Origin: an uncultured Demequina sp.
GTDB lineage: Bacteria; Actinomycetota; Actinomycetes; Actinomycetales; Demequinaceae
Assembly (NCBI GenBank): GCA_937925595.1
Contig: CALALQ010000109.1
Span: 1 to 26,200 of the forward strand
Direction: 5' to 3'
DNA length: 26,200 bases
The position numbers were made by a program, and so were the translations under genes. Within the stretch, counting starts at the first letter, position 1; the number at the start of each line of letters is the position of its first letter. The notes under the pieces were generated by a model. It had not been told where the DNA came from. It searched no databases and was given only the letters and a program-made list of their open reading frames with translations. Shown here piece by piece: positions 1 through 6,829 of the stretch.

Positions 1-844
1 TGATCTCGGAGATTGCGGGCGCGAGGCGCGTCGCCTCCGCGAGCCCATTGCCCTTGAGCGCGATTGCTCCGCGCTTGAGTTCAAGATTCGCCGCGACCGC
101 GATGATGTCCGCGTTGCCCGTGCGCTCGCCGTAACCGTTGACGCAGCCCTGCACGTGCGTCGCACCCGCCGCGACCGCCGCCATCGAATTGGCGACCGCG
201 CAGCCCGAGTCGTTGTGTGCGTGCATGCCCAACTGAACCGACGTCCGGCCCTTCACCGCCGTGACAATGCCAGCCACGTCGTCGGGCAGCATGCCGCCGT
301 TCGTGTCGCACAGGACGAGCGTCGACGCTCCCCCGGCCTCCGCGGCGAGCAGTGCGCGCACGGCGTACTCCGCGTCGAAGCGGTAGCCGTCAAAGAAATG
401 TTCGGCGTCGAGGACAACCCGACGCCCCTCGCCCACAAGGAATGCCACGGTCTCCTCGATCATCTTGAGGTTCTCGTCGCCGGAGACGCGCAGGGCGCGC
501 TCCGCGTGGCGGATGTCGGTCTTGGCGACGAGTGTGATGATGGGCGCCTCGGAGTCGACCAGTGCGCGCACCTGCGGGTCAGCGGCGGCCGTCGAGCCCG
601 CACGGCGCGTCATGCCGAATGCCGCGAACTGCGCGTTCTTGAACGTCAACTCCTTGTTGACCAGGGCGAAGAACTCGGTGTCCTTGGGAACCGCTCCAGG
701 CCAGCCGCCCTCGATAATGCCCACGCCCAGCTCATCAAGCAGCGGGGCAATCGCCATCTTGTCCGCTACGGACAGATTCATGCCCTCCTGCTGCGCGCCA
801 TCGCGCAGCGTGGTGTCGTAGACCTCAACGGTGAGATCCGTCAT
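1..844 (-). CDS. cimA: Citramalate synthase, partial (3' end outside window)
   Basis: DRE-TIM/HMGL-like acyltransferase that condenses pyruvate and acetyl-CoA to citramalate, the entry to threonine-independent isoleucine synthesis. About 281 codons are visible; the gene runs off the left edge. The N-terminus carries the family signature DTTLRDGAQQEGM (residues 10-22, catalytic Arg14 and metal ligand Asp15). The metal-binding HAHND motif is at about residues 208-212, and GCVNGYGERTGNAD follows. I chose CimA over LeuA because of the early DGAQQEGM motif, the IIEGGWPGAVPKD segment typical of the CimA branch, and the all-isoleucine leader peptide upstream. The ATG at 844 follows a GAAGGAGCAAGTC ribosome site. 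The C-terminal regulatory domain cannot be seen. A homocitrate or isopropylmalate synthase relative is less likely. Confidence 0.88.
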   Translation of the reverse strand, partial: MTDLTVEVYDTTLRDGAQQEGMNLSVADKMAIAPLLDELGVGIIEGGWPGAVPKDTEFFALVNKELTFKNAQFAAFGMTRRAGSTAAADPQVRALVDSEAPIITLVAKTDIRHAERALRVSGDENLKMIEETVAFLVGEGRRVVLDAEHFFDGYRFDAEYAVRALLAAEAGGASTLVLCDTNGGMLPDDVAGIVTAVKGRTSVQLGMHAHNDSGCAVANSMAAVAAGATHVQGCVNGYGERTGNADIIAVAANLELKRGAIALKGNGLAEATRLAPAISEI

Positions 845-882
845 GACTTGCTCCTTCGGCTTGAGCGCCCGGCTTTCCCAAC

Positions 883-910
883 AAAAAAGCCTCCCAGGGG
901 TGCGGGAGGC
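883..910 (-). terminator. Intrinsic terminator of the cimA attenuator
   Basis: GCCTCCC (910-904) pairs perfectly with GGGAGGC (895-889) around an 8-nt loop. Six T residues (888-883) follow directly on the minus strand. It lies between the isoleucine leader ORF and the cimA start codon, so it must be conditionally bypassed for cimA to be expressed. Confidence 0.85.
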
Positions 911-911
911 T

Positions 912-935
912 GCGCGTCGGGGGTCACCGACGCGC
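912..935 (-). promoter_or_regulatory. Pause/anti-antiterminator stem in the cimA leader
   Basis: On the minus strand GCGCGTCGG (935-927) and CCGACGCGC (920-912) form a perfect 9-bp stem around a 6-nt loop. The first arm begins on the last base of the leader-peptide stop codon, so a terminating ribosome would cover it. This is the position of the 1:2 stem in classical leader attenuation. I could not find a convincing antiterminator pairing by eye. Confidence 0.65.
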
Positions 936-961
936 TACGGAATGATGATCGAGGCGTGCAT
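935..961 (-). CDS. Isoleucine leader peptide MHASIIIP of the cimA attenuator
   Basis: Nine-codon ORF (ATG CAC GCC TCG ATC ATC ATT CCG TAG) encoding Met-His-Ala-Ser-Ile-Ile-Ile-Pro. Three consecutive isoleucine codons just before the stop are typical of an amino-acid-sensing leader peptide. It lies 91 nt upstream of cimA on the same strand, and is followed at once by a stem-loop and then a terminator hairpin with a U-run. There is no Shine-Dalgarno sequence, but a -10-like box ends exactly 7 nt before the ATG, so the transcript probably begins at or near the start codon. The layout is seen directly; the isoleucine-sensing role is inferred from the ilv/trp/leu attenuation paradigm. Confidence 0.8.
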   Translation of the reverse strand: MHASIIIP

Positions 962-968
962 CGCGTTT

Positions 969-977
969 ATTGTGGCA
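969..977 (-). promoter_or_regulatory. Extended -10 promoter of the cimA leader transcript
   Basis: Minus-strand TGC CACAAT (977 to 969) resembles an extended -10 element, and its last base is 7 nt upstream of the leader ATG at 961. No good -35 is visible at 17-18 nt. It sits just past the doc stop codon at 982-984, so cimA could also receive read-through from the toxin operon. Confidence 0.45.
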
Positions 978-981
978 CAAC

Positions 982-1365
982 TCACCGGTCCGACGCTTCC
1001 CTCAGTTCCGTACGGACTCTCGCCGCGATCTGGGGCACGTCTCGCAAGTCGCCGGAAGCGACGGCCATGACGAGGTCGAAGAGTTCGTCGTTGGTGAGCA
1101 TGCTGCGGCGGCCGTTGATGTCCAGGAATATCACCATGGCAATCGCGCTCAGACGCTTGTTGCCGTCCACTAGCGGGTGGTTGAGGCACAACGAGTGCAG
1201 CAGCGCGGCCGCTTTGAGGATGAGGCCGGGATATGCGTCCGCGCCCATCAGTGTGGTCGCTGGACGCTCTAGTGCCGACTGCAAGAGTCCCGGATCACGA
1301 ATTGGCCCTATCCCCTCAGCCTGAATTATCGCCACGACGTGGCGGTACTCGAGATACCGCACCAT
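982..1365 (-). CDS. doc: Doc/Fic-family toxin
   Basis: 127-aa protein of the death-on-curing type. Doc phosphorylates elongation factor EF-Tu and stops translation; activity here is inferred from family. The Fic-fold motif reads HPLVDGNKR (residues 63-71), with the catalytic His63 and the GNKR ending typical of Doc rather than the GNGR of AMP-transferring Fic enzymes. The start region MVRYLEYRHVVAI and length match the family. The ATG at 1365 comes 3 nt after the stop codon of the antitoxin gene, so the two are co-transcribed and probably translationally coupled. No inhibitory helix is visible in the protein itself. Confidence 0.87.
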   Translation of the reverse strand: MVRYLEYRHVVAIIQAEGIGPIRDPGLLQSALERPATTLMGADAYPGLILKAAALLHSLCLNHPLVDGNKRLSAIAMVIFLDINGRRSMLTNDELFDLVMAVASGDLRDVPQIAARVRTELREASDR

Positions 1366-1368
1366 GGT

Positions 1369-1575
1369 CTAGACGGAGCCAAGCCGGTCGAGTGCCTCGC
1401 GATATTCGACTGACGCACGGGCGTAGGCGGCCATGACATCCTCATCGATGCTCAGCGCCTGGTCAGCGCGCTCCACGGCACGCAGGACTGCCTCGTTCTT
1501 GGAGATGCCCTCGCGCTCCGCGAGGCGCGCGATCGCGTCATCGTGCTGCTGAGTGGTGCGCAGTGTCATTGCCAT
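1369..1575 (-). CDS. Ribbon-helix-helix antitoxin partner of Doc
   Basis: 68-aa protein. The beta-strand MTLRTTQQ followed by HDDAIARLAEREGISKNEAV fits a CopG/Arc-type ribbon-helix-helix DNA-binding domain; the acidic C-terminal tail would bind and neutralise the toxin. I start it at the ATG at 1575 (MAMTLRTT; a second ATG at 1569 is equally possible) because a longer reading to 1629 would run through the operator palindrome. Classical Doc partners are Phd-type, so an RHH partner is a variant pairing. It precedes doc by 3 nt. No ribosome site is visible. Confidence 0.8.
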   Translation of the reverse strand: MAMTLRTTQQHDDAIARLAEREGISKNEAVLRAVERADQALSIDEDVMAAYARASVEYREALDRLGSV

Positions 1576-1602
1576 ACCACTGTGATACCACTGTGGTATC
1601 AC
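1574..1602. promoter_or_regulatory. Operator of the toxin-antitoxin operon
   Basis: GTGATACCAC (1582-1591) and GTGGTATCAC (1593-1602) form a perfect 10-bp palindrome around one base. The element ATACCACTGTG also occurs twice in direct repeat (1574-1584 and 1585-1595). It sits directly upstream of, and touches, the antitoxin start. RHH antitoxins normally repress their own operons through such sites. Confidence 0.8.
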
Positions 1603-1685
1603 TGCTGTCCATCCCACCCACCCCCACACTTTGCCCTCGCCCTGCGTTGTAGCCAGTGAGACACTGGCGGAGGGAGGCAGAACCG

Positions 1686-2246
1686 GTGGGTTCGTGGGCA
1701 GAGACGCTTGACACCCTGGTCAGGGAGCGCGGCAGCGCGCTCTACGGCTATGCCTACGTCCTGACCGGCGACCACTACGCCGCCGACGACCTGCTGCAAG
1801 ACGCCCTCTACCGCGCGTTCCGCCATGCTCGCTCAAACATGCCGCTCGATGCCGCGCACGCCTACGTGCGCCGCGCCATGCAGACCGCGCTCGTCGACGG
1901 CCATCGCCACGCACTCACTCGGCCCAAGCCGGACCACCGCTCAGCTGATGCGCGCGAGCCCGACGCCACGGCAGCGTCGGCCACCCGCAATGCCCTCCAT
2001 GAGGCGGTGCTGAGCCTGCCGCCAAGGGAGCGCACGTGCGTCATCATGCGCTACTTCGACGGGCTCAACGCGACGCAGATCGCGAACGAGCTGGGGCTGC
2101 AGCCGGGCACGGTGCGGCGGTACTTGGCGGACGGCGTGGCCACCCTCAGCCGCACCCATGGCGACTTTGGGCTTTCGCCTGAGGACCTCACCGTGGAAGA
2201 GCAGGAGACGTTTGTGATCGTTGATGTGAAGGAGGCGGGGCGATGA
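1686..2246 (+). CDS. SigE-type ECF RNA polymerase sigma factor (copy 1)
   Basis: 186-aa sigma-70 family protein of the actinobacterial SigE-like ECF group. Region 2 lies at about residues 18-46 (YGYAYVLTGDHYAADDLLQD). Region 4 at about 108-156 contains LPPRERTCVIMRYFDGLNAT followed by a helix-turn-helix (QIANELGLQPGTVRRYLADG). I start at GTG 1686, which follows a GGAGGGAGG ribosome site and aligns with the N-terminus of the paralog at 3784. Its stop overlaps the start of the membrane partner by 4 bp (ATGA), indicating translational coupling. Which genes it controls cannot be read from this window. Confidence 0.9.
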   Translation: MGSWAETLDTLVRERGSALYGYAYVLTGDHYAADDLLQDALYRAFRHARSNMPLDAAHAYVRRAMQTALVDGHRHALTRPKPDHRSADAREPDATAASATRNALHEAVLSLPPRERTCVIMRYFDGLNATQIANELGLQPGTVRRYLADGVATLSRTHGDFGLSPEDLTVEEQETFVIVDVKEAGR

Positions 2247-3187
2247 CCACCGAACTTCAGGAGGCGCTGGACCGGGCTTCACGGGAGGCGGGACAGGCGT
2301 TCGCGGCTCGCGACGCCGTCGACGTCATCGAGCCCGCTGCCCGACGCGTCCGTCGCCACCGCGCCCGGCTCACCGGATTCGCCGCGCTGGGTTCGGTCGC
2401 GGTGATGACCGGCATGCTGTGGGGCGCGGAGGCGCTGAGTCCCCTGCCTGCCCCGCTTGAACCTGCTTCCACGCCCGTTTCGACGGTTGTGGCGGAGGAC
2501 AACTCGTGGGCGACCCTTGAACTCGCCGCCCAAACAGGTCCGCGCCGGCACGGGGAGGTGCGCAAGAACTCGGTGGCAGGGATGATCTGCAACCACGAAA
2601 GCCCCACGGATGACCCCCGCGTCTCGGTGGCGCGCGTCAACGACCCGACCGTGAGCCACGCCATCGCCTTTGAAGACTGCGCTCCCGTGTGGTTCAAGCG
2701 CGGACCTGCGACCGGTGACATGCGCAGCAACATCTCCATCACCCAGTCCCCTGAAGCACGACTGAGCCTCGAGTTCAGCGTGGTCAACACGTCCGATCAG
2801 CCCATCGAAATCGACACCGAGTCCGTGTTCATGTGGGTCGAGACGGCTCCCGCGGAGATGGGCGACGGGCCTCTCGCCACGTACTCGCGCACGCTCGTTG
2901 GACCGTCCATGTGGCTCGATCAGAGCACCGTTCATGCACTGCTTGACTCGGGAGACGACTCGACCGTCGTCAAGCCTGGCGAGCGCTTCTCCGGCTTGAT
3001 CGTCGCGAATGAGCTCGCGGGCGAGGGACCGCTCTCCGATGCCGCCTCATACCGCACCCCGCTCAAGATCAGCGTGTGGGCGCGGATCCATGAGGAGAGC
3101 CCCAGCGGCGACGCGAGTTACCTGGTGCAGTTGGGTGAGACGCTCACGCACTACATCACGGAGCAGGTCACGCTCAGCGACCGTTGA
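2243..3187 (+). CDS. Single-pass membrane partner of ECF sigma factor 1 (putative anti-sigma factor)
   Basis: 314-aa protein with a cytoplasmic stub (1-41), a basic stop-transfer segment (RRVRRHR, 34-40), one transmembrane helix (about 43-64), a Pro/Ser/Thr linker and a roughly 225-aa extracytoplasmic domain. The ectodomain has alternating hydrophobic strands (LSLEFSVVNTSDQPIEI) suggesting an Ig-like or DUF4352-like beta sandwich, and two cysteines (116 and 146) that could form a disulfide. No zinc-binding HxxxCxxC anti-sigma motif is present. The role as anti-sigma factor rests on the 4-bp overlap with the sigma gene and on similarity of the first 65 residues to the partner of the second sigma factor. 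It overlaps the convergent peptidase gene by 14 bp. Confidence 0.75.
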   Translation: MTTELQEALDRASREAGQAFAARDAVDVIEPAARRVRRHRARLTGFAALGSVAVMTGMLWGAEALSPLPAPLEPASTPVSTVVAEDNSWATLELAAQTGPRRHGEVRKNSVAGMICNHESPTDDPRVSVARVNDPTVSHAIAFEDCAPVWFKRGPATGDMRSNISITQSPEARLSLEFSVVNTSDQPIEIDTESVFMWVETAPAEMGDGPLATYSRTLVGPSMWLDQSTVHALLDSGDDSTVVKPGERFSGLIVANELAGEGPLSDAASYRTPLKISVWARIHEESPSGDASYLVQLGETLTHYITEQVTLSDR

Positions 3188-3698
3188 GCCTGGCGCGCAG
3201 CGAGCGCCACTCGGGCAGGTACTGATTCATGAGCGCCGTGAACTGCGGGCCATGGTTCTGCACAAACAGGTGCGCGATCTCGTGGACCACGACGTACTCG
3301 AGCAGCTCCTCATCCTTGCGCCCCAACTCGAGCGCGATGTTGATGTGCTTGCGCTCGGCGTTGCAGCTGCCCCAGCGGGTGGTCATGCGCCGAATGGTCC
3401 ACGTGGGCTCGTCGGCGCCCATCGCGAGGCTCCAATAGGCGATGAGCGAGGGGAGCAGCTCTCGGAGCCTGGCCCTAGCAGCGTCGGCCTCCGGTCCCGT
3501 GGTGAGCGGAGTGGGCGCTGCCTGCGCGCGCAACTGCGCCGCCGCGATCCAACTGGCGCGGCTCGCGACGAACTGATCGATCGCCTTCTTCGACACGTGG
3601 TGCGGAGCGCTCACGAGCACCTCGCCGTGCGGCGCCGTCACCCGGATGCGCATGTTCTTCATGCGCTTTCGCGTGAGCGTGTAGGCGGGCAGCTCCAT
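3174..3698 (-). CDS. YgjP-like (DUF45) zinc metallopeptidase
   Basis: 174-aa protein with the zinc-protease motif HEIAH (139-143) followed by a further histidine at 149 in QNHGPQF, and the upstream RWGSC motif (108-112). This combination is characteristic of the YgjP/SprT-related DUF45 family. Substrate unknown. I start at ATG 3698 (MELPAYTLTRKRMKNMRIRV) rather than further upstream, because a -10-like TACCCT ends exactly 7 nt before it and the extra residues look non-coding. The 3' end overlaps the convergent membrane-partner gene. It stands between two sigma modules; a functional link is possible but unsupported. Confidence 0.83.
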   Translation of the reverse strand: MELPAYTLTRKRMKNMRIRVTAPHGEVLVSAPHHVSKKAIDQFVASRASWIAAAQLRAQAAPTPLTTGPEADAARARLRELLPSLIAYWSLAMGADEPTWTIRRMTTRWGSCNAERKHINIALELGRKDEELLEYVVVHEIAHLFVQNHGPQFTALMNQYLPEWRSLRARLNGR

Positions 3699-3783
3699 GG
3701 CGAAAAGGGTACGCGGGAGAACTGACACCCAACCGCAGGCTGTGAAAATGCGTATCTGCTTGCATGACAGGGACACTGGACCC

Positions 3784-4320
3784 ATGAGCGACTGGGCAAC
3801 GACCCTCGACACGCTCCTCAGAGAGCGCGGACCGGCACTGTTCGGCTACGCCTACGTGCTCACCGGATCCGCGCACGCTGCTGAGGACCTGCTCCAAGAC
3901 GCCCTGCTGCGCACCTTTCGCACGGGGCGAGGGTCTCGCGGCCTGGATTCCGCCCATGCGTACGTCAAGCGCGCGATCACGAGCGCGTTCATCGACTCCG
4001 GCCGACGCTCCGCCGCCCGGCCTCGCACCGTCACCGATGAAGGGGTTGAGTCGGTTGCGCCCGATCATGCAGGCGCGTCAGCGGAGGCGGCCGACCTGCG
4101 CGCGGCGCTGCTGACACTGCCGCCTCGAGAGCGGGCGTGCGTGGTGCTGAGGTATCTCGAGGACCTGCCCACCGCCTCGGTGGCCGCGGAGCTGGGTCTC
4201 GCCCAAGGCACCGTCAAGCGCTACCTCGCCGACGGTGTCGCCAAGCTGCGCGACGCCAACCTGGACGTCGACTTCACCGAACATCAGACCATTCCCGTCA
4301 CGGAAGGACGCAGGCCATGA
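3784..4320 (+). CDS. SigE-type ECF RNA polymerase sigma factor (copy 2)
   Basis: 178-aa paralog of the sigma factor at 1686-2246. Both begin with a (S/G)xWAxTLDTLxRERGxALxGYAYVLTG segment. Region 2 includes AAEDLLQDALLRTF (32-45); region 4 includes LPPRERACVVLRYLEDLPTA and the helix-turn-helix VAAELGLAQGTVKRYLADGV (about 133-152). The ATG at 3784 was chosen by alignment with copy 1; the preceding ribosome site is weak (AGGGAC). It overlaps the downstream membrane gene by 4 bp (ATGA), exactly as copy 1 does. Confidence 0.9.
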   Translation: MSDWATTLDTLLRERGPALFGYAYVLTGSAHAAEDLLQDALLRTFRTGRGSRGLDSAHAYVKRAITSAFIDSGRRSAARPRTVTDEGVESVAPDHAGASAEAADLRAALLTLPPRERACVVLRYLEDLPTASVAAELGLAQGTVKRYLADGVAKLRDANLDVDFTEHQTIPVTEGRRP

Positions 4321-5258
4321 ACACTGCCTATGACCTCATGGAGAGCCTGCGCGAGCAGGGAGCCGCGCGGTTCAGCGAGACGGGCCTTGCCCGGGACCAC
4401 TCTCCCCTGACACGCAAGGTGCGCCGCCACCGGGTGGTCCGCACCTCGGGCGCTTCCGTCGTGGGCGTTGCGGCAGCGACTGCGGTGACTTTCGCGGCGT
4501 TCGACTTTCTCGACAAGGACTCGGCTGTTCCCCCTGCCAACCCCACCTCGTCGGCTCCGGCGCCCACAGCGTCGGGCAATGTGAATGCGGAACTGAGAGG
4601 GACGCTCTACGTCGCTAGGGGTGAGCGCGCGGAGTATGTGGCGCGCGATCTTGCGGCGATCTTCGATGTGAGCGATGAGGAGGCGACGGCCGCGCTTGAA
4701 GCCGCGTTGCCGCTTGAGTCGGCAGGCAGCCTTGAGGGGTGGGTCGCGCCGGGCGAGTATCGGGTGCGCGAGGACGATTCGCTCGAGGCGGCCGCGGCGC
4801 AGGTGGTTGGTGCGCAGGTCGCAGCTCTGGAGGGGCTCGGCATCCCTCGCAGCGAGTGGGAGCAGACCGTCATCATCGCGTCGATTCTCGACAAGGAGGC
4901 GCCCGTGCTTGTCGACAAGCGGATGGTCTCGACTGTTATTCACAATCGGCTTGAGCAGGGCATCAGGCTCGAGATCGAGTCGCCACTCGCCTACTTCTTG
5001 CGAGCCGACGAGCAGCTCGTGGGCGATGACGGCTGGGCCGTGGACACGCCGTACAACCTCTTCATGTACGAGGGGCTGCCACCCACGGCGGTTGGCGCGG
5101 CGTCCGCGGAGGCGCTCGAGGCCGCGGCCAACCCTGCCGAGGGCGACTGGATCTACTTCTTGCGCAAGCCGGATGGCAACATCCTCGTGTTCTCCACCTT
5201 CGACGACTTCGCCGTGGCGGTGGACGAGTACTACCCGGGCACGGGCGCGTCCGACTAG
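4317..5258 (+). CDS. Membrane partner of ECF sigma factor 2 with an MltG/YceG-like ectodomain
   Basis: 313-aa single-pass protein. Residues 1-42 are cytoplasmic with KVRRHR before the transmembrane helix (about 43-64), as in the partner of sigma factor 1. Residues 91-305 resemble the YceG/MltG endolytic transglycosylase domain in motif order: LEGWVAPGEYRV (139-150, cf. LEGYLFPDTY), ASILDKEA (178-185, cf. ASIVEKE), a VIHNRL block (197-202) and TPYNLFMYEGLPPTAV (224-239, cf. SPYNTYLYKGLPPGPI). True MltG trims nascent peptidoglycan strands. One acidic position of the ASIVEKE motif is Asp here and Glu184 is retained, so the domain may cut glycan or only bind it. An envelope-sensing anti-sigma role is inference. 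Confidence 0.75.
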   Translation: MNTAYDLMESLREQGAARFSETGLARDHSPLTRKVRRHRVVRTSGASVVGVAAATAVTFAAFDFLDKDSAVPPANPTSSAPAPTASGNVNAELRGTLYVARGERAEYVARDLAAIFDVSDEEATAALEAALPLESAGSLEGWVAPGEYRVREDDSLEAAAAQVVGAQVAALEGLGIPRSEWEQTVIIASILDKEAPVLVDKRMVSTVIHNRLEQGIRLEIESPLAYFLRADEQLVGDDGWAVDTPYNLFMYEGLPPTAVGAASAEALEAAANPAEGDWIYFLRKPDGNILVFSTFDDFAVAVDEYYPGTGASD

Positions 5259-5902
5259 ATCTGCTGGACGCGCTCCACGTTCGCCGTGAGTTCGCGCAGC
5301 TGCGCGGCGGTGGTGCGCTTCACGTAGGCGGGGGTGTCGCGCTCGACTCGCCACGACTCGCTCAGCGGGCCAAGGTCGACGGAGTCGAAGCCGATGGCGT
5401 CGAGGAAGTCCGCGACATAGGCGTTGGCCTCAGGGTCGTTGCCGGCGATGGGCAGCGCGCGGCGGTTCTCCGCCCCGGTTGGCAGGCCGTCCTTGGTGAT
5501 GTCCGCCGCCGGAATGTTGTTGAAAGCCTTCACCACCTTGCTCGTGGGCAGGTGGGCCTGCAGCAGCTCCGAGGTGGTGGACTCGTTGCGATCGAGCGCC
5601 TCGATGCGGCCGTCACGCTGGGGGTAGTAGTTGTTGGCGTCCATGACGACCTTGCCGGCGAGCGGCTCAACCGGAACGTTCTTGTACTTGCCGAGCGGCA
5701 CGGCGACGAGCACGAAGTCGCCCGCGGCACCCGCCTCTTCCGCGGTGGCGGCGCGAGCCTTGGAGCCGAGCTCCGCGATGAGATCGGTGAGCGTCTGCGG
5801 CCCACGCGAGTTCGAGATGACCACGTCGTAGCCGGCCGCAACGGCGGCCTTCGCGACGTTCGAGCCGATCTGGCCGGCTCCGATGATTCCCAGAGTTGTC
5901 AT
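5255..5902 (-). CDS. NADPH-dependent F420 reductase-like oxidoreductase
   Basis: 215-aa protein with an N-terminal Rossmann fold: LGIIGAGQIGSNVAKA (4-19) is the GxGxxG dinucleotide site, followed by VVISNSRGP where an NADP phosphate would sit. The segments AVPLGKY, VMDANNYYPQRDG and KVVKAFNNIPAADI match the F420_oxidored family, which moves hydride between NADPH and coenzyme F420 or related substrates. Many members have unknown substrates, so F420 specificity is not shown. It converges on the sigma-2 partner gene with a 4-bp overlap. ATG at 5902 begins the Rossmann strand directly; no clear ribosome site. Confidence 0.85.
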   Translation of the reverse strand: MTTLGIIGAGQIGSNVAKAAVAAGYDVVISNSRGPQTLTDLIAELGSKARAATAEEAGAAGDFVLVAVPLGKYKNVPVEPLAGKVVMDANNYYPQRDGRIEALDRNESTTSELLQAHLPTSKVVKAFNNIPAADITKDGLPTGAENRRALPIAGNDPEANAYVADFLDAIGFDSVDLGPLSESWRVERDTPAYVKRTTAAQLRELTANVERVQQI

Positions 5903-5930
5903 GTTGGCCGCAACACAAGGCGGCCGCCGG

Positions 5931-6311
5931 TCATTCCGCAGAAGGTTCGGTGGTCGCAGTGCCCGACGCTGCGGCTGGCTCTTCGTCGAAGGGCCAGCGG
6001 TAGCCCATTGCGGTGCCTACCAGCGCAAAGGCGGCGGTGATGATCGACAGGACCTGAGCGTCGGCCATCCACGCGGCCACGGCGCCGGCGAGCAGGAAGG
6101 CGAGGCGGACGATCTCTTTGGCCGGGTGAGGAAGAGAGCGCGGCGCCTTGGGCGACAGCATCAGGGTCCAGATCACCGAGACGAAGAACGGGACGGACAG
6201 GCCCACAAGCCAGCCCCAGTATCCGGAGAAGCCGGTGTAGCCCCACCAGAACAGGCCGGCGTACATGCCGAGCTCGGAGAAGAAGACCAGGGCGCCAGCG
6301 AACCACTTCAC
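5931..6311 (-). CDS. YrdB-family (DUF2568-like) membrane protein
   Basis: 126-aa protein with four hydrophobic helices (about 5-30, 34-53, 68-84, 86-105) and a Glu/Ala/Thr-rich cytoplasmic tail. The pattern W(G)YTGFxGYWGWLVGLSVPFF and the later Pro-rich loop fit the YrdB/DUF2568 family, whose function is unknown. Start GTG 6311 follows an AAGGAGG ribosome site located within the last codons of the upstream gene, which ends 3 nt before it, so the two are translationally coupled. Confidence 0.72.
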   Translation of the reverse strand: MKWFAGALVFFSELGMYAGLFWWGYTGFSGYWGWLVGLSVPFFVSVIWTLMLSPKAPRSLPHPAKEIVRLAFLLAGAVAAWMADAQVLSIITAAFALVGTAMGYRWPFDEEPAAASGTATTEPSAE

Positions 6312-6314
6312 GGC

Positions 6315-6785
6315 TCAGTCCTCCTTGAGGTCGTCGGCCCTGGACCTGCGGGTCTTGAGGAAGGCGACGATGACGAAGATGACGGAGTAGACGGACACGG
6401 CGGCGGCGCCGAGCATGAGGAAGACCAGGGCGAAGTTACCGTCCTTGGACGGCTCCGCGGCGATCCACAGGATCACGAGGTTGAACACCGCGTACAGGCC
6501 CTCGAAGATGAGGATGTTGCGCCACCAGGTGGGGTTCACGGGGGCGAAGCGCTCGTAGCGGATGTAACCCACGACGCGCAGCATCCAGGCGAAGGTCAGG
6601 TACAGCGCAACGATGAGGACGGCTGCGAAGCCGCCGATGAGAACCGAGGGAACCTCGTCTTTGGCGAGGCCCGACTCCGGGGTCCACCGCGACTGGCTCA
6701 GCGCGCCGATGATGAACGCGCCCACCACCTGGAAGAGGAAGACCGCAAGGGAGATGCCGGAGTACCGGTTGATGAAGTTGCGCAT
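6315..6785 (-). CDS. Four-TM membrane protein (paralog of the 14474-14962 gene)
   Basis: 156-aa integral membrane protein of unknown function. Hydrophobic segments lie at about 10-28, 47-72, 92-110 and 119-143, with a basic C-terminal tail (KTRRSRA). It aligns along its length with the protein at 14474-14962: shared features are an F/Y-rich N-terminus, VGAF(I/V)xGA, RWxxxS, VPxxxxGGF, LRxxxYxR and WRxI. ATG at 6785 was chosen because the longer upstream frame reads through the 3' end of the helicase gene. It forms a two-gene unit with the YrdB-like gene. Confidence 0.72.
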   Translation of the reverse strand: MRNFINRYSGISLAVFLFQVVGAFIIGALSQSRWTPESGLAKDEVPSVLIGGFAAVLIVALYLTFAWMLRVVGYIRYERFAPVNPTWWRNILIFEGLYAVFNLVILWIAAEPSKDGNFALVFLMLGAAAVSVYSVIFVIVAFLKTRRSRADDLKED

Positions 6786-6829
6786 GGTGGCACCAGGGTA
6801 GTTGACCGGGGGTTGGGTGAGGTGCGGGG

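Noticed and set aside
155..1324. Long open frame on the plus strand over cimA and doc
   Set aside because: Arg/His-rich, no recognisable domain, and antisense to genes with clear family motifs; a by-product of GC-rich codon usage.
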